Below, piece by piece: positions 54,955-64,000 of a DNA stretch of 64,000 nt. Source of the stretch: Tetraselmis striata (Eukaryota > Chlorophyta > Chlorodendrophyceae > Chlorodendrales > Chlorodendraceae). Position 1 is the first letter of the stretch; the number at the start of each line of letters is the position of its first letter. The notes below the pieces were generated by a model. The model searched no databases and had not been told where the DNA came from. It saw only the letters and a list, made by a program, of their open reading frames with translations. The stretch covers positions 310,001-374,000 of the forward strand of contig VCJN01001942.1 of NCBI GenBank assembly GCA_006384855.1, written 5' to 3'. The translations under genes and the position numbers were made by a program.

Positions 54955-57900
54955 ATGGCGCTCACTTCATCTTCCAAGCCGTTTCACGGCACTTGCGTCG
55001 TGCCAAATAAACCTCGCAACTCGGGTAAGCTCGGCCAAGCCGAGTATCGCTTTATTAAACGCGATCGCGCCATCGGTGAAGGAAAGACCACCGGTTTGAG
55101 CTTTCGTCGCGATACCCAAGAGGGCATCCTCTCGTGCGCGTTTGTTGTTGACTCGCGCGGCCGCAAGGCCGTTCACCCGTGTTGCAAAGGCAGCAAGTGC
55201 CTCTTTCGACTCATTGGCTCGCCCTTTGACCCATCGGCACCTAGTGTGGTAGAAGCCCGTTGCCGCGATGAGTTCCTATTTGACGTTCTCGAGACCCGAA
55301 AGGAGGTGCATGCGGAGGGACAAAATCGGTCACGCGATATCCTTGCTTCCCGACTCAAGCTCGCGTTCCAACCGGAGGAGTCTTCGCCATCCTTCGTTGA
55401 ATGTTATTCCTACATTGAGACCCGCGACGACTCGGAGTCGAAGCAACAATGGTGGTGGAAGAGGCCCAACGGAACCTTCATCCGGGTGAGTGCCTTTCCC
55501 TTACTTTAGCCTTCGATTACTTCAGTCGAGTGTGCTCCAACTGTGTATCGACGCAAGTGCCCTTTTAATAGACTAGCCAAAACTCCAAATACCGATCATG
55601 AGTAATTATAAAGTTTTGTCTTGGTATGTCAAATGATGCACTAAATTCCTTTGCTGCTTTCAAGCATTCCTAATATTGTCTAGCTCGAATATATTTGTGT
55701 GCATCCTGTGGCGCGCGCATGTGTTCATGCTAGAAACCGACGATTGTTAACATGTTGAGCTTAAGTAATAATACCGTTTTCCTTTGTTCGCACATGTATT
55801 GCTGCATTGAATTCATTGCTTGATTTGAAGCAAGGCCATTGTTCTATTTAGCTGTAATATATTTGCGTCCATGCTGTGGATGGACGCATGGCGCTGGGAG
55901 AAATAACTGAGTACATCAATTAGTATATTCGAGTTGAGGTAAAGTGCTACTATCGCATCGAACTCCTCATATGGATTTGGTTTTCGTTTTCCCGCTAGAG
56001 TCGGCATGCGTCCATGCTGTGCATGGACGCAAGGTGCGTCCATGCTGTGGATGGACGCAAGGTGCGTCCATGCTGTGGATGGACGCAAGGTGCGTCCATG
56101 CTGTGGATGGACGCATGGCGCTGGGAGAAATAACTGAGTACATCAATTAGTATATTCGAGTTGAGGTAAAGTGCTACTATCGCATCGAACTCCTCATATG
56201 GATTTGGTTTTCGTTTTCCCGCTAGAGTCGGCATGCGTCCATGCTGTGGATGGACGCAAGGTGCGTCCATGCTGTGGATGGACGCAAGGTGCGTCCATGC
56301 TGTGGATGGACGCAAGTTGCGTCCATGCTGTGGATGGACGCAAGTTGCGTCCATGCTGTGGATGGACGCAAGGTGCGTCCATGCTGTGGATGGACGCAAG
56401 TTGCGTCCATGCTGTGGATGGACGCTAGGCGTGTCTATCCTGCGGAGGGACCCGTGGTGACTCGAGGGGATTGTGTCGGACACCACCACACGACCTACGC
56501 AATAATCTCAAAATGTTTTCTTTCATGTGTCCTATTTCGCAGACCTGCCGCGAGGCGTGGAAGTTCATCCACCATGTATCCGAGCGTAGGCTCTCCGAGA
56601 TTCAGCGCGATGTCCTGGATGATCCGATTCCATTCAAGCGGGCCAAGGTTCCCAAGGTTTCTCCCCCACGCAGCCATGCAAGAGCATGGCTTCACCTCTA
56701 CTTGTCCGACGCTAGCGGCAGGCTTGAGCATATTCCCAACCCCTCTGGCGGACAAGCGCAAAGCCATCTACCATGTTGGATGAGGAAGTCTCGGGTCTAC
56801 AAGTTGTATGTGGCCGACTGCAAGGATCAGAACAGTGAGTGCTCGGTTCTATCATCCCCTCCCTGCCTCTCCCGGCCAATGGGCCTGCAACTCGTAGTAC
56901 ATGGTCTTTTGGCAAGGTACTAACAAGATTCCCAAATTGATTTAGGGAAGCCCGCATCTATTTCCTCCTTCCGCCGAGCGTGGTTGCAGTTCTTTCCGCA
57001 TGTGAAGGTACCGAAGACCAAGCGCTTCACCAAATGCAGTGTGTGTGCCAGTTCCGCCAAGATTTTGCGGTGCGGCCACAAACCCACCATGAGTCTTAAT
57101 GGATACTAACTAAGTGTGTGGCATGAGCAAACGCCCGTTCGTTCTAGCGAGAAATTACTGCGATTTTGAATGTGGTACTAACTAACCTATCAATGGCATT
57201 GTTGCCGCAAACGTTATTCTAGGTACAACAAGGACCCTGTCGATAGAGCTGTCGCTCAGCGCGTGCAAGAGCAACATCTGGAGAGGGTACTGCACGAGCG
57301 GCATTTCTTGGAAGTGGCCTTGCAGTACTCCCGCAAAAACAGGGACCTCTTTGTTTGCGAGATCGATGGCATGGATCAAGACAAGACCCGTCTTCCTCAT
57401 CTTGTGCCATGGGACAAGGAGGTGGAGAAGAAGAACCTCCTGCAATGTCACTTGACATGCGTCAAGTACAACGGGAGCCAGCCGGACGACGTGTACTACT
57501 TTTTCGACTGCTTCCCTCACGACAGTAGCAACACCATTACCGTCATGTACAAGACTATCAAGAAGGAGATCGAGAGGCGTGGCGAGGCATTGGACACTGT
57601 GTGGTTCCAGCTCGACAACACTTGCCGGGAGAACAAGAACAAGTACGTCTTGTGCTTTTGCCAATGGCTCGTGCACATGGGTTTTTGCAAGGAAGTCCGT
57701 CTCTCTTTCCTCCCAGTAGGGTAAGCCCCCCCCGCCCCCCCCCCCCCCCCTTCCCCCCAAAAAAACCGCACCATCCTCTGACTTACATTATTTATGTTAA
57801 TGGGTCCACCAGTCGCCAAGTTGGGGCCTTACTGACTTTTTACTATATTGTTCACCTTCCAGGCACACCCACGAGCGCGTGGACCAAGTCTTCTCGAAAT

Positions 57901-59465
57901 TCTCCGTGTGGCTTGACGACCACGCCGCATTCACCAAGGCTCAGCTTTTGCACGAGCTTCGTCAGGCCTTCACACCGACATGCAACTTCATGGAGCTCGA
58001 GGGAGTCCTCGACATCAAGACTTGGCTTGGCAATTGTCTTCCACGACAAGGCCAGGTGCTGAACACGGTGACTTCTAACCAGTTCGTCATCAAGCAATCG
58101 GAGGCTATGGTCGGTGGTGTACGCAGCGCCCTGTATTGCAGTCGTTGGTCCGATACCGCAGAGCATGGGCCAGAGTTCATCCTTCGCGGAGTCCCCGACG
58201 GCACCCCTGCGTACCTTGCTTCTCGCCCTCTCTACCACTCCAAGGCTGACCCGGGCAAGGCTTTTGCTGACATGGAGAAGGAGATTTGGAAGGCGGCGGA
58301 TAGGTTGCACTTCTCCGCGGATGAGAGGCGAGAATGGGAGGAGGAATTCGCTTCGCTCCGGGAACTGGAGACGAGGGATCGAACTCCCTTCCTTGCGTTT
58401 TGGCCCGAGTCTACCACGGAGCTGGACACTTGGCTAGGCGCCTTGCTACCTGGCAGGGATCTTGATGCCGATGATCCAATGTCTGCACGTATGCGTTCCC
58501 AGCCTAGGCTTGACCAAACATGCCAAGGCATGGCACGCAGGTACGCCGACCTTCAGGAGGAGCTTCGGGTCTTGACGTACAACCCCATCACCATCAACAC
58601 CTCCACTCAACGCCGGAAGCGCCGGCGGGGGGCGCAAGCGGCTACAACAGCGGTTGAGCACTCGAACGAGGCCGAGGAGGGGGGTCAGGCCGTCGCGATC
58701 CCGTTGGAGAATGAGGACACTACCCGACGCGAGTTTGACGCCCGTCCCGGCAATTTGGTCGTCATGGACAACACCGCCGACAACCCCGACGCGTACCGCG
58801 AGGAGGGTCTTCTCGGCGATTGGGAGAACAAGTACCTTGTGGCCTACGTAAGGTACCGGTATGACGTCCAGGATTTGGATGGCTTGCCCGAGGACCACAC
58901 CGAAGTTGACGAGTTGGACGTCACCATGTGCGAGCCTTGGTTGTCGACGCCGCATGGGAAGCCCGACATCCCGCTCACCTTTGCCATCGCGGCGGCCCGA
59001 CAGAGTCGCGACCCAGAACCGGACTCATCTTGGGAGGCTGCGAAGAAGATGAAATGGTTGCCTATCACCACTATGCCTCTATCGCTCTTCAGCTTGCGTT
59101 TCCCGAACGTTCGCCGGACCGCCCGCCAGTGCCAGCACGACTTCCGTGGCACCAAGCTAACTGCCGTGACAAGCATGAAGGGCGTCTCGGAGATCAAGGA
59201 CTCCAGACACAAGAACCTTGTTGTGCGCCGGCCCTTGGCAAAGCTTCGCTACACCATGCAATTGCAGGAAGAGGCGAATAGGGAGTGCGGTGCTTCGTTG
59301 CCCCTCGACGGCATTAGGCACATGGAAATCACTTACGAGCTTGCAAGACTCCGTGCCGCGCTCAACGTCCACAAACTCGATGTCGACAACAAACGCAGGT
59401 GGTTCAATGACCACCGCTTCAATGCAGACGAGAAGAAGTGCGTTTTGGACATGTTGACAATATAA
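54955..59465 (+). CDS. DDE-fold transposase-derived protein, five exons, apparently intact
   Basis: Exons 54955-55485, 56543-56834, 56946-57069, 57223-57720 and 57863-59465 sum to 3048 nt with agreeing phases (1015 aa). The N-terminal part has a C-C-x-x-S-x-C region. Exon 2 has WLHLYLSDASGRLEHIPN, and LPCWMRKSRVYKLYVADCKD. Exon 3 has FFPHVKVPKTKRFTKCSVC. Exon 4 carries candidate acidic residues in FVCEIDGMDQDKT and in FQLDNTCRENKNKYVL. The exon 4/5 joint gives FLPVGHTHERVDQVFSKF. D-G-M-D-Q, LDN-x-x-REN-KN and VGHTHE-x-xD-x-FS are, as I recall, the signature of an RNase H-fold domain (Pfam DUF7869-like) in transposon-derived proteins. The role as a transposase is inferred. The exon 3 donor (GTGCGG) is weak. 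A Lys/Arg-rich patch (RRKRRRG) near residue 725 could be a nuclear signal. Confidence 0.75.
55863..56430. repeat. 28-bp hairpin minisatellite in intron 1 of the transposase gene
   Basis: About 12 copies of a 28-bp unit with core GCGTCCATGCTGTGGATGGA, itself an inverted repeat (GCGTCCAT...ATGGACGC). One copy is at 55863, four start at 56008 and seven at 56235. The blocks are embedded in a tandem duplication of about 226 bp (GCGCTGGGAGAAATAACTGA at 55889 and 56115). It lies wholly inside intron 1, and the core also occurs inverted at 53160-53710. Confidence 0.9.
57726..57760 (+). repeat. Poly-C tract directly after the exon 4 donor
   Basis: The intron begins GTAAGC and is followed within a few bases by a C tract interrupted by one G. 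Confidence 0.9.
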
Positions 59466-62281
59466 TGATAGACAGTGGTGTTGTACGTACGTATCTCTAG
59501 GGGCCTTGGTGGGGGGCGGGAGGGGGGGTGCGAGTGTTGGCTACTCGTGCCCATTAGACAATGCGATTTGCGCACTGTAACAATTAGACACTTAAAGTAT
59601 TTGCCCTCGCACGCTTGCCCCACGATCATACGACGTCAAACGCAATGAATTGATGGGGTGGCGCGCGTCCTGACTTGGGTTTTTCCTCGTATCCGCTCTG
59701 CGCATGCCCAATTTTGCACGTTTTGCGCGGGTAAATAGCGAAATCGAGTGCAACCAAGGGGATTTTGTGCAATTGTGCCTCCAAAACATGCGTTTTGAGA
59801 ATTTCGTGCAAAATGGCTCAAAAAAAAGGCAACTTTCACAAGTGAACAACATAACATGTTTAATGAACGAATGTTGGGAGCCCCGAAGGCCTGTATTGCG
59901 ACTCGACTTCGGGTGTTGAGGTTTAAACCCCCCCAACGGGGACCCCCCAGCTCCAATTCCTTGCCGTGCGCATCGCCATCCGAAAACGTCCCAGCTGCAA
60001 AGCCAGGGCAAAAACGAAAAACGACCTCGGGCGCACGAGTAGGGAAAACCACACTACCGAGGGGATGTCTGTCGCTGCCTGATGTTGTAACGCATGTGCG
60101 CGGCACGACGACTCGCTACCGGGTGGATGAACCTCGGTGCGGACTTGTTCAGCCTCAGTGACCCTCGCGCGCACAAGTACGCGAAGCCGCTGCCGAAGGC
60201 AACGAGTTGGAAGATGGCAGACGAGCTGCTGGTGGCTGTCCTAAGTAGCTCCCCGGCCGGGAGCGCAGGGCTCGCGGGCGATGGGGTAGCTCGTACCAAG
60301 CCCCGATGGTAACGGCTTCAAACCACTACAGACCGTACGGGTCGCACTAGGACAGCTATAGTCCGTTAGGAAACCCCATAAACACGTTTAGATCAAATCC
60401 GCGGCTGCGTCGCGCGTAGTCGCTTCGTTAACACTACCGTATTCTCATATTCGCACGTACAGGTAGCGACTGCCAATTTCTACGGATCGTCGAGATCTGC
60501 GCACGGCCTCGCGAGACGCAGATGTAGACGCCACGCAGACTACACTCAATACTTTGCGCACTCTGTATTTTAAAACGTGGCGTCCGCTCGCCCGCGGTGC
60601 CCATCACCGCCGGCCATCGCGCAGATGCATCGTTCGAACTTTTGAAACAGCAGCGAGCAGCCCGACCCGCAGTCCCCCCCCCCCCCCCTCCCGCCCGGCT
60701 TAGCTTTGTTGGTCCCTCTACGAGATGCCAACCGCAGCGGTGTCGCGTACTAGGCTAGCAATGGGGCGTCTAGGCGGTCCTGCAACGTATGACGTGGCTA
60801 CCGCTGGTTCCTGGCCCAGCAACGCAGAAAGACTTGCAAGTAATGTAAATCATGCCTCCAATATTAAAACGTATGAAGTCCACTCATCATCATCTCCGCC
60901 TTCTCATGAAACGTCCTCGACAACATGGTATGGCACCTTCGGATCGGAGGGTGGGCAGCATGGGCCACTATTATAGCGAGGATAACACACTCGTGGCATG
61001 CGACGGCAGCGGGACTGCTGGAGTCAACCATCCCCGGCGAGAGATGTGCCGGCAACACAACGCACGTAACCCATATATATCTCATTGTGATCGACAGTGT
61101 GTGGATCCGCCGTCTTGAGCACGTTGTAACGGTGGCCTCTGGCATGCTTTGTGTCGCAATATGACCAGCACATGGGGTAACGCCGGCATGGGTCAACGAA
61201 TGATGTTGTGGCACGTCGTTGGAACAGAGGCCTCAGAGCATCGCCTATGGAGCAGCGGGCAGCACTGCTGATGCCATGTTCATCGTGTATGGTACTGTTA
61301 TGCCTATGATTGCCGCGCGTCGCCCGCACCGCCGCAGCCGCCCGCACCGCAGCCGCCCACACCTTAAAAATCCAGCCGCGCTATGCGTCCACAAAATGCA
61401 GTAGAATATTCCAGCTGCGCGATGTGTTGTCAACGGTGGGAATGCCGTGTGAATAAGGGACATCGCGTATATGCACGTACGATCGTCGTGGTGTAAGCTG
61501 ATGAAACTCGCAAAAAAGGCAGCGGAGGCGAGGGCCGGCGAGTTATATATGCTGTGGGAAATAGCTGCAGGGATGGTTTCGGAGCATAGAGTATGGAGCA
61601 GCGCGGCAGTGCTACTGCCATGTTCGGCGTGTAGTGTTACGTCCCGGCCCTACTAATACTGGTTTGTGTAGTGTCTTCTAGACATCTATTATGCATCCCC
61701 TGCGGTATGGGGTTAGCTGCGTGCATTTATTTGTTGTGGTGCCGCATATGCACTGCCGGTCTGTGCAATAATAAACCCCCTGCAGCGGGCTGGGCGCATC
61801 GCCTGGAAATAAAAGTGGGGGCAATAATCATCGCGGTTTGAGCTGGAACTCGCAGCAAGTGTTGCTTACATATACTACATGGCGCTGCCATGGTTTGATC
61901 TGCAATGGCCAGCACATGGGGCAGTGCCAGGGAGGACCGGGGAATTATGCTGCGGGAAATAGCTGTAACAACGGTTCCGAACATGATTGATCTTGGTAAA
62001 GGACCCTTTAGGAGCAGGAGAAGAAATGGGGGGGGGGCGGGGGGGGGGGGGGTGAGGGGGGCTTACAGTTACTGGCAAAGGATGTCTAATTTGAGCAGCG
62101 CGGGGCGATGTGCAATGGAGAGGCCGGGCCGTCAGTAGCGGTGCGATGACTGACCATCTGTTGACGTAACATGCCGCGACTCCCCATATCGCCCTCCAAA
62201 CATACGCCCATACGTATTGATATGTTACAGATTTTCGGGAAGGGGAAAGGCTCGGGGGAGGGGGGAGGTCATTTTGCGCAA
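59466..62281. other. About 2.8 kb without a supportable gene; decayed repeats
   Basis: At 60345-60390 the words GGAAACCCCATAAAC and GTTTAGATCA resemble the end of the recombinase-element repeat (8030-8096, 11005-11040), so a worn copy is possible. GAGCAGCGSGGCAG, GGCATGC and CCAGCACATGGGG words recur in 60990-62110, suggesting degenerate dispersed repeats. A poly-C tract lies near 60676-60690 and a G-rich tract at 62028-62051. ORFs here show no motif. Confidence 0.3.
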
Positions 62282-62690
62282 CTAAACAAACCAGCCATGC
62301 GCATATTTGCGGGTGTGATCTTCAATGCCTCCAGTAGCGACGTCAATGTTATCTTCGTCCCCATATTCGGCAGGACCATCGCCAATGTTGCGGTCGCCTC
62401 CGGACTCGTCTGTTGTGTCCGCGATAGCTTTGTCGCTGGCGTCCCCGGCGTGGTACGCGTCATAGTCCTCATCCGACGATGCTGCGCCCGCTCCAGCATT
62501 GCCGCCATGCCCGCCGGCTTTGTATCCGACGCGGAAAGCAACAACGCTGAACCCTAACGCTGTTGAGTCTGCTCCACCACAGTCCGCCCCGAAAAGAAAT
62601 GCTGCATGTTTGCCCCAGCTGCGGTTGCCCATACCGATAACCCCCCCCCCCCCCCCCCACTCGGGTACGGTCGCCATGATGCAATTGTTT
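62282..62690 (-). other. Gly/Ala/Asp-rich ORF, doubtful
   Basis: The frame from an ATG near 62678 reads MATVPEW, a Gly run encoded by the G/C tract at 62641-62659, then VAFRVGYKAGGHGGNAGAG, then an acidic stretch (SSDEDYDAYHAGD, then GDEDNIDVATGG). The acidic part could be real, but no homologue comes to mind, and part of the frame is made by the homopolymer. Confidence 0.2.
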
Positions 62691-63072
62691 ACTGCTGCAC
62701 AACTGATCACTGATTTACTGAAGCGCACCATTGGGGGTGGCGAAGGTCCTCGGCCAATTTCCTGCAGCAATCGCCGAGGACATGCCGGTGTCTGCAGCAC
62801 TCGTAGGCAGTGGCATGACCGCGTAAGACATAGTGGAAATTTTCAAGACCCACTCAGCTTTGGAGTGCACCCAGTTCATGACCGATGTCATGCAAGTGGC
62901 AAAGGCAGACGCCACCCGCTTTGTCTTGAGGACCGAGAGACTCACATCTACCTAGGCATCCCATCAACGCTCCCCCCCCCCCCCCCCCCCCGTTCCCACA
63001 CGGCAGTTGACAACTAATAAAGCTAAGCTTGTATTACACTGCAACAGGTTGCGGGGTCGGAATCATGCGCAT

Positions 63073-63300
63073 TCACGCCTTCATGTTGGCTAGAAACCAA
63101 GTGGTAATGTCGGCAGGTCCCGCTTCCCATAACTTGCCATCTTTGAACGCCGCCCAGTCTACATAGCCAGGAGAGACGTCGGAGCGCAACTTGTCGATAG
63201 TCAGGCGTAGTCCGGTCACCTCTGCATCGCGACGGTGGTCGGTGTCCCAAAGCCACTTGGGGACACACTTAGACTCGAGGGAGTGGTTGCGAGCACATTT
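63073..63300 (-). CDS. Orphan terminal exon of an unknown gene
   Basis: A CTAG acceptor at 63301-63304 precedes 75 codons and a stop. Features are HSLESKCVPKWLWDTDHRRD, LRLTIDKLRSDVSPGYVDWA and LWEAGPADITTWFLANMKA. Dense Trp and charged residues and a clean acceptor argue for genuine coding sequence. Upstream exons would lie above 63300. The frame at 63592-63353 (WVTGWRSDAGPWAAAVERR) is a candidate, but no donor was fixed. The gene may extend beyond the window. Confidence 0.4.
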   Translation of the reverse strand, partial: KCARNHSLESKCVPKWLWDTDHRRDAEVTGLRLTIDKLRSDVSPGYVDWAAFKDGKLWEAGPADITTWFLANMKA

Positions 63301-63303
63301 CTA

Positions 63304-64000
63304 GCTGCATTCCATCTGCAAAATGGTGCACAAACACCACGCCGCGTATGTCTTAAAAACTTTCGGCTGTTCTCCGCTCCACAGCCGCCGCCCAGGGTCC
63401 TGCATCTGACCGCCACCCTGTCACCCACTTGTCTAGGCTATGACGCGACGGCGGGTTGTCGGTGACACGCGCCAACACCTCACCTGCGCGAGACGCGAGC
63501 GACCTCGCCACATCCCCCCTCGCCCCCCGCCGCCCACAATTGCCCCTTTCCGACGTGACACTTTCCCCAACGCCTCGCGTGTCTACCAACACCCCCCTTG
63601 ACTACGATATGACGCGACGCCGGGTTGATTACAACTCTTGGAGGAACCCGCGCGGCGGCCAACACCACTGCTACGCGAGACTCGCGTGGGGAGAGCTATG
63701 CTATGCTCCGATTTACTACCCCTCCCCCCCCCCCCCCGCCCACCCGGCCGACCCCTAGGAACGCCATCCAAAGCTGCCCCACCTCGCGAAACAACGGAAG
63801 TTGAAACGTAGTGAGGTTGCGACCCTCAGTGCTCGCACCGAATAACGGCAAGAGCAGCGAGGTGGAGAGGGCGGGGGGGGGGAGGGGGGGTGGGGGGCGA
63901 GGCTCGGGTGGAAACGATGTGAGGTGGCGATCATCTCCCCCCCCCCCCCCCCCCCCCCCCGCACCCCGAAAGCCTCGGCCGCACGCGCAACATGGACAGG
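63304..64000. other. No supportable gene; four poly-C/poly-G tracts
   Basis: C or G runs lie at about 63722-63738, 63874-63895 and 63938-63961, with a short one near 63515. A duplicated TATGACGCGACGSCGGGTTG occurs at about 63438 and 63607. Confidence 0.4.

Noticed and set aside
55995-56489. ORFs over the 28-bp minisatellite as proteins
   Set aside because: They lie in intron 1 of the transposase model and are open in opposite strands for the same periodicity reason.
1-64000. CRISPR arrays, bacterial operons or Shine-Dalgarno-led genes
   Set aside because: Spliced genes and eukaryotic retroelements dominate; the direct repeats present are satellites without spacer-repeat structure.

Overview
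The window is eukaryotic nuclear DNA, most likely from a green alga (chlorophyte or prasinophyte type). The reasons are GT-AG introns, a leucine-rich-repeat receptor kinase whose outer half carries a long Ser-Pro-Pro tract of the algal hydroxyproline-rich type, LRR exons of about 72 bp all in one intron phase, DIRS-like tyrosine-recombinase retroelements, and many long poly-G/poly-C tracts. The species is inference; no rRNA, organelle or other marker gene is present. No bacterial operon, CRISPR array or intact tRNA gene was seen.

Two genes look intact. The first (29048-37037, +) resolves into 18 exons that sum to 4032 nt in one frame (1343 aa): signal peptide, Cys/Trp-rich N-cap, about ten LRRs, Pro-rich stalk, an extracellular domain, one membrane segment, a Pelle/RLK-type kinase and a 270-residue C-terminal region with an internal duplication. 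The second (54955-59465, +) has five exons summing to 3048 nt (1015 aa) and looks like a DDE-fold transposase-derived protein. A shorter relative of its C-terminal part lies at 45914-46882 (-).

Most of the rest is transposon graveyard. From left to right: fragments of an unknown repeat protein (221-755), a tRNA-like SINE (1294-1446), a LINE tail (about 2000-2335), a zinc-binding terminal exon with two in-frame stops (5008-6159, -), a retropepsin-like fragment (6180-6700), a MITE-like inverted-repeat element (6936-7577), a tyrosine-recombinase retroelement without reverse transcriptase (7779-11040, -), a 5'-truncated LINE (11295-13457, +), a Ty3/gypsy element with nearly identical LTRs but a wrecked pol (16611-21344, +), a 1.5-kb LTR element without pol (21623-23123), gag-like and unknown ORFs (23208-27700), and a second copy of the recombinase-element 5' end (27867-28515).

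Right of the receptor kinase come a broken LRR gene on the opposite strand (38100-39160), a truncated DIRS-like gag-RT (about 39935-41725, -), about 4 kb with no supportable gene, the transposase relative, a second SINE copy, and a 3.8-kb palindrome (47413-51218) whose 1.5-kb arms each carry a 24-bp satellite array. Minisatellites and tandem duplications (53160-54477) precede the transposase gene, whose first intron holds a minisatellite related to the one upstream but in the opposite orientation. The final 4.5 kb is repeat-rich, with one orphan terminal exon (63073-63300, -).

The genes do not form a pathway. The receptor kinase is the only probable host gene with an inferable cellular role (surface sensing and phosphorylation signalling).
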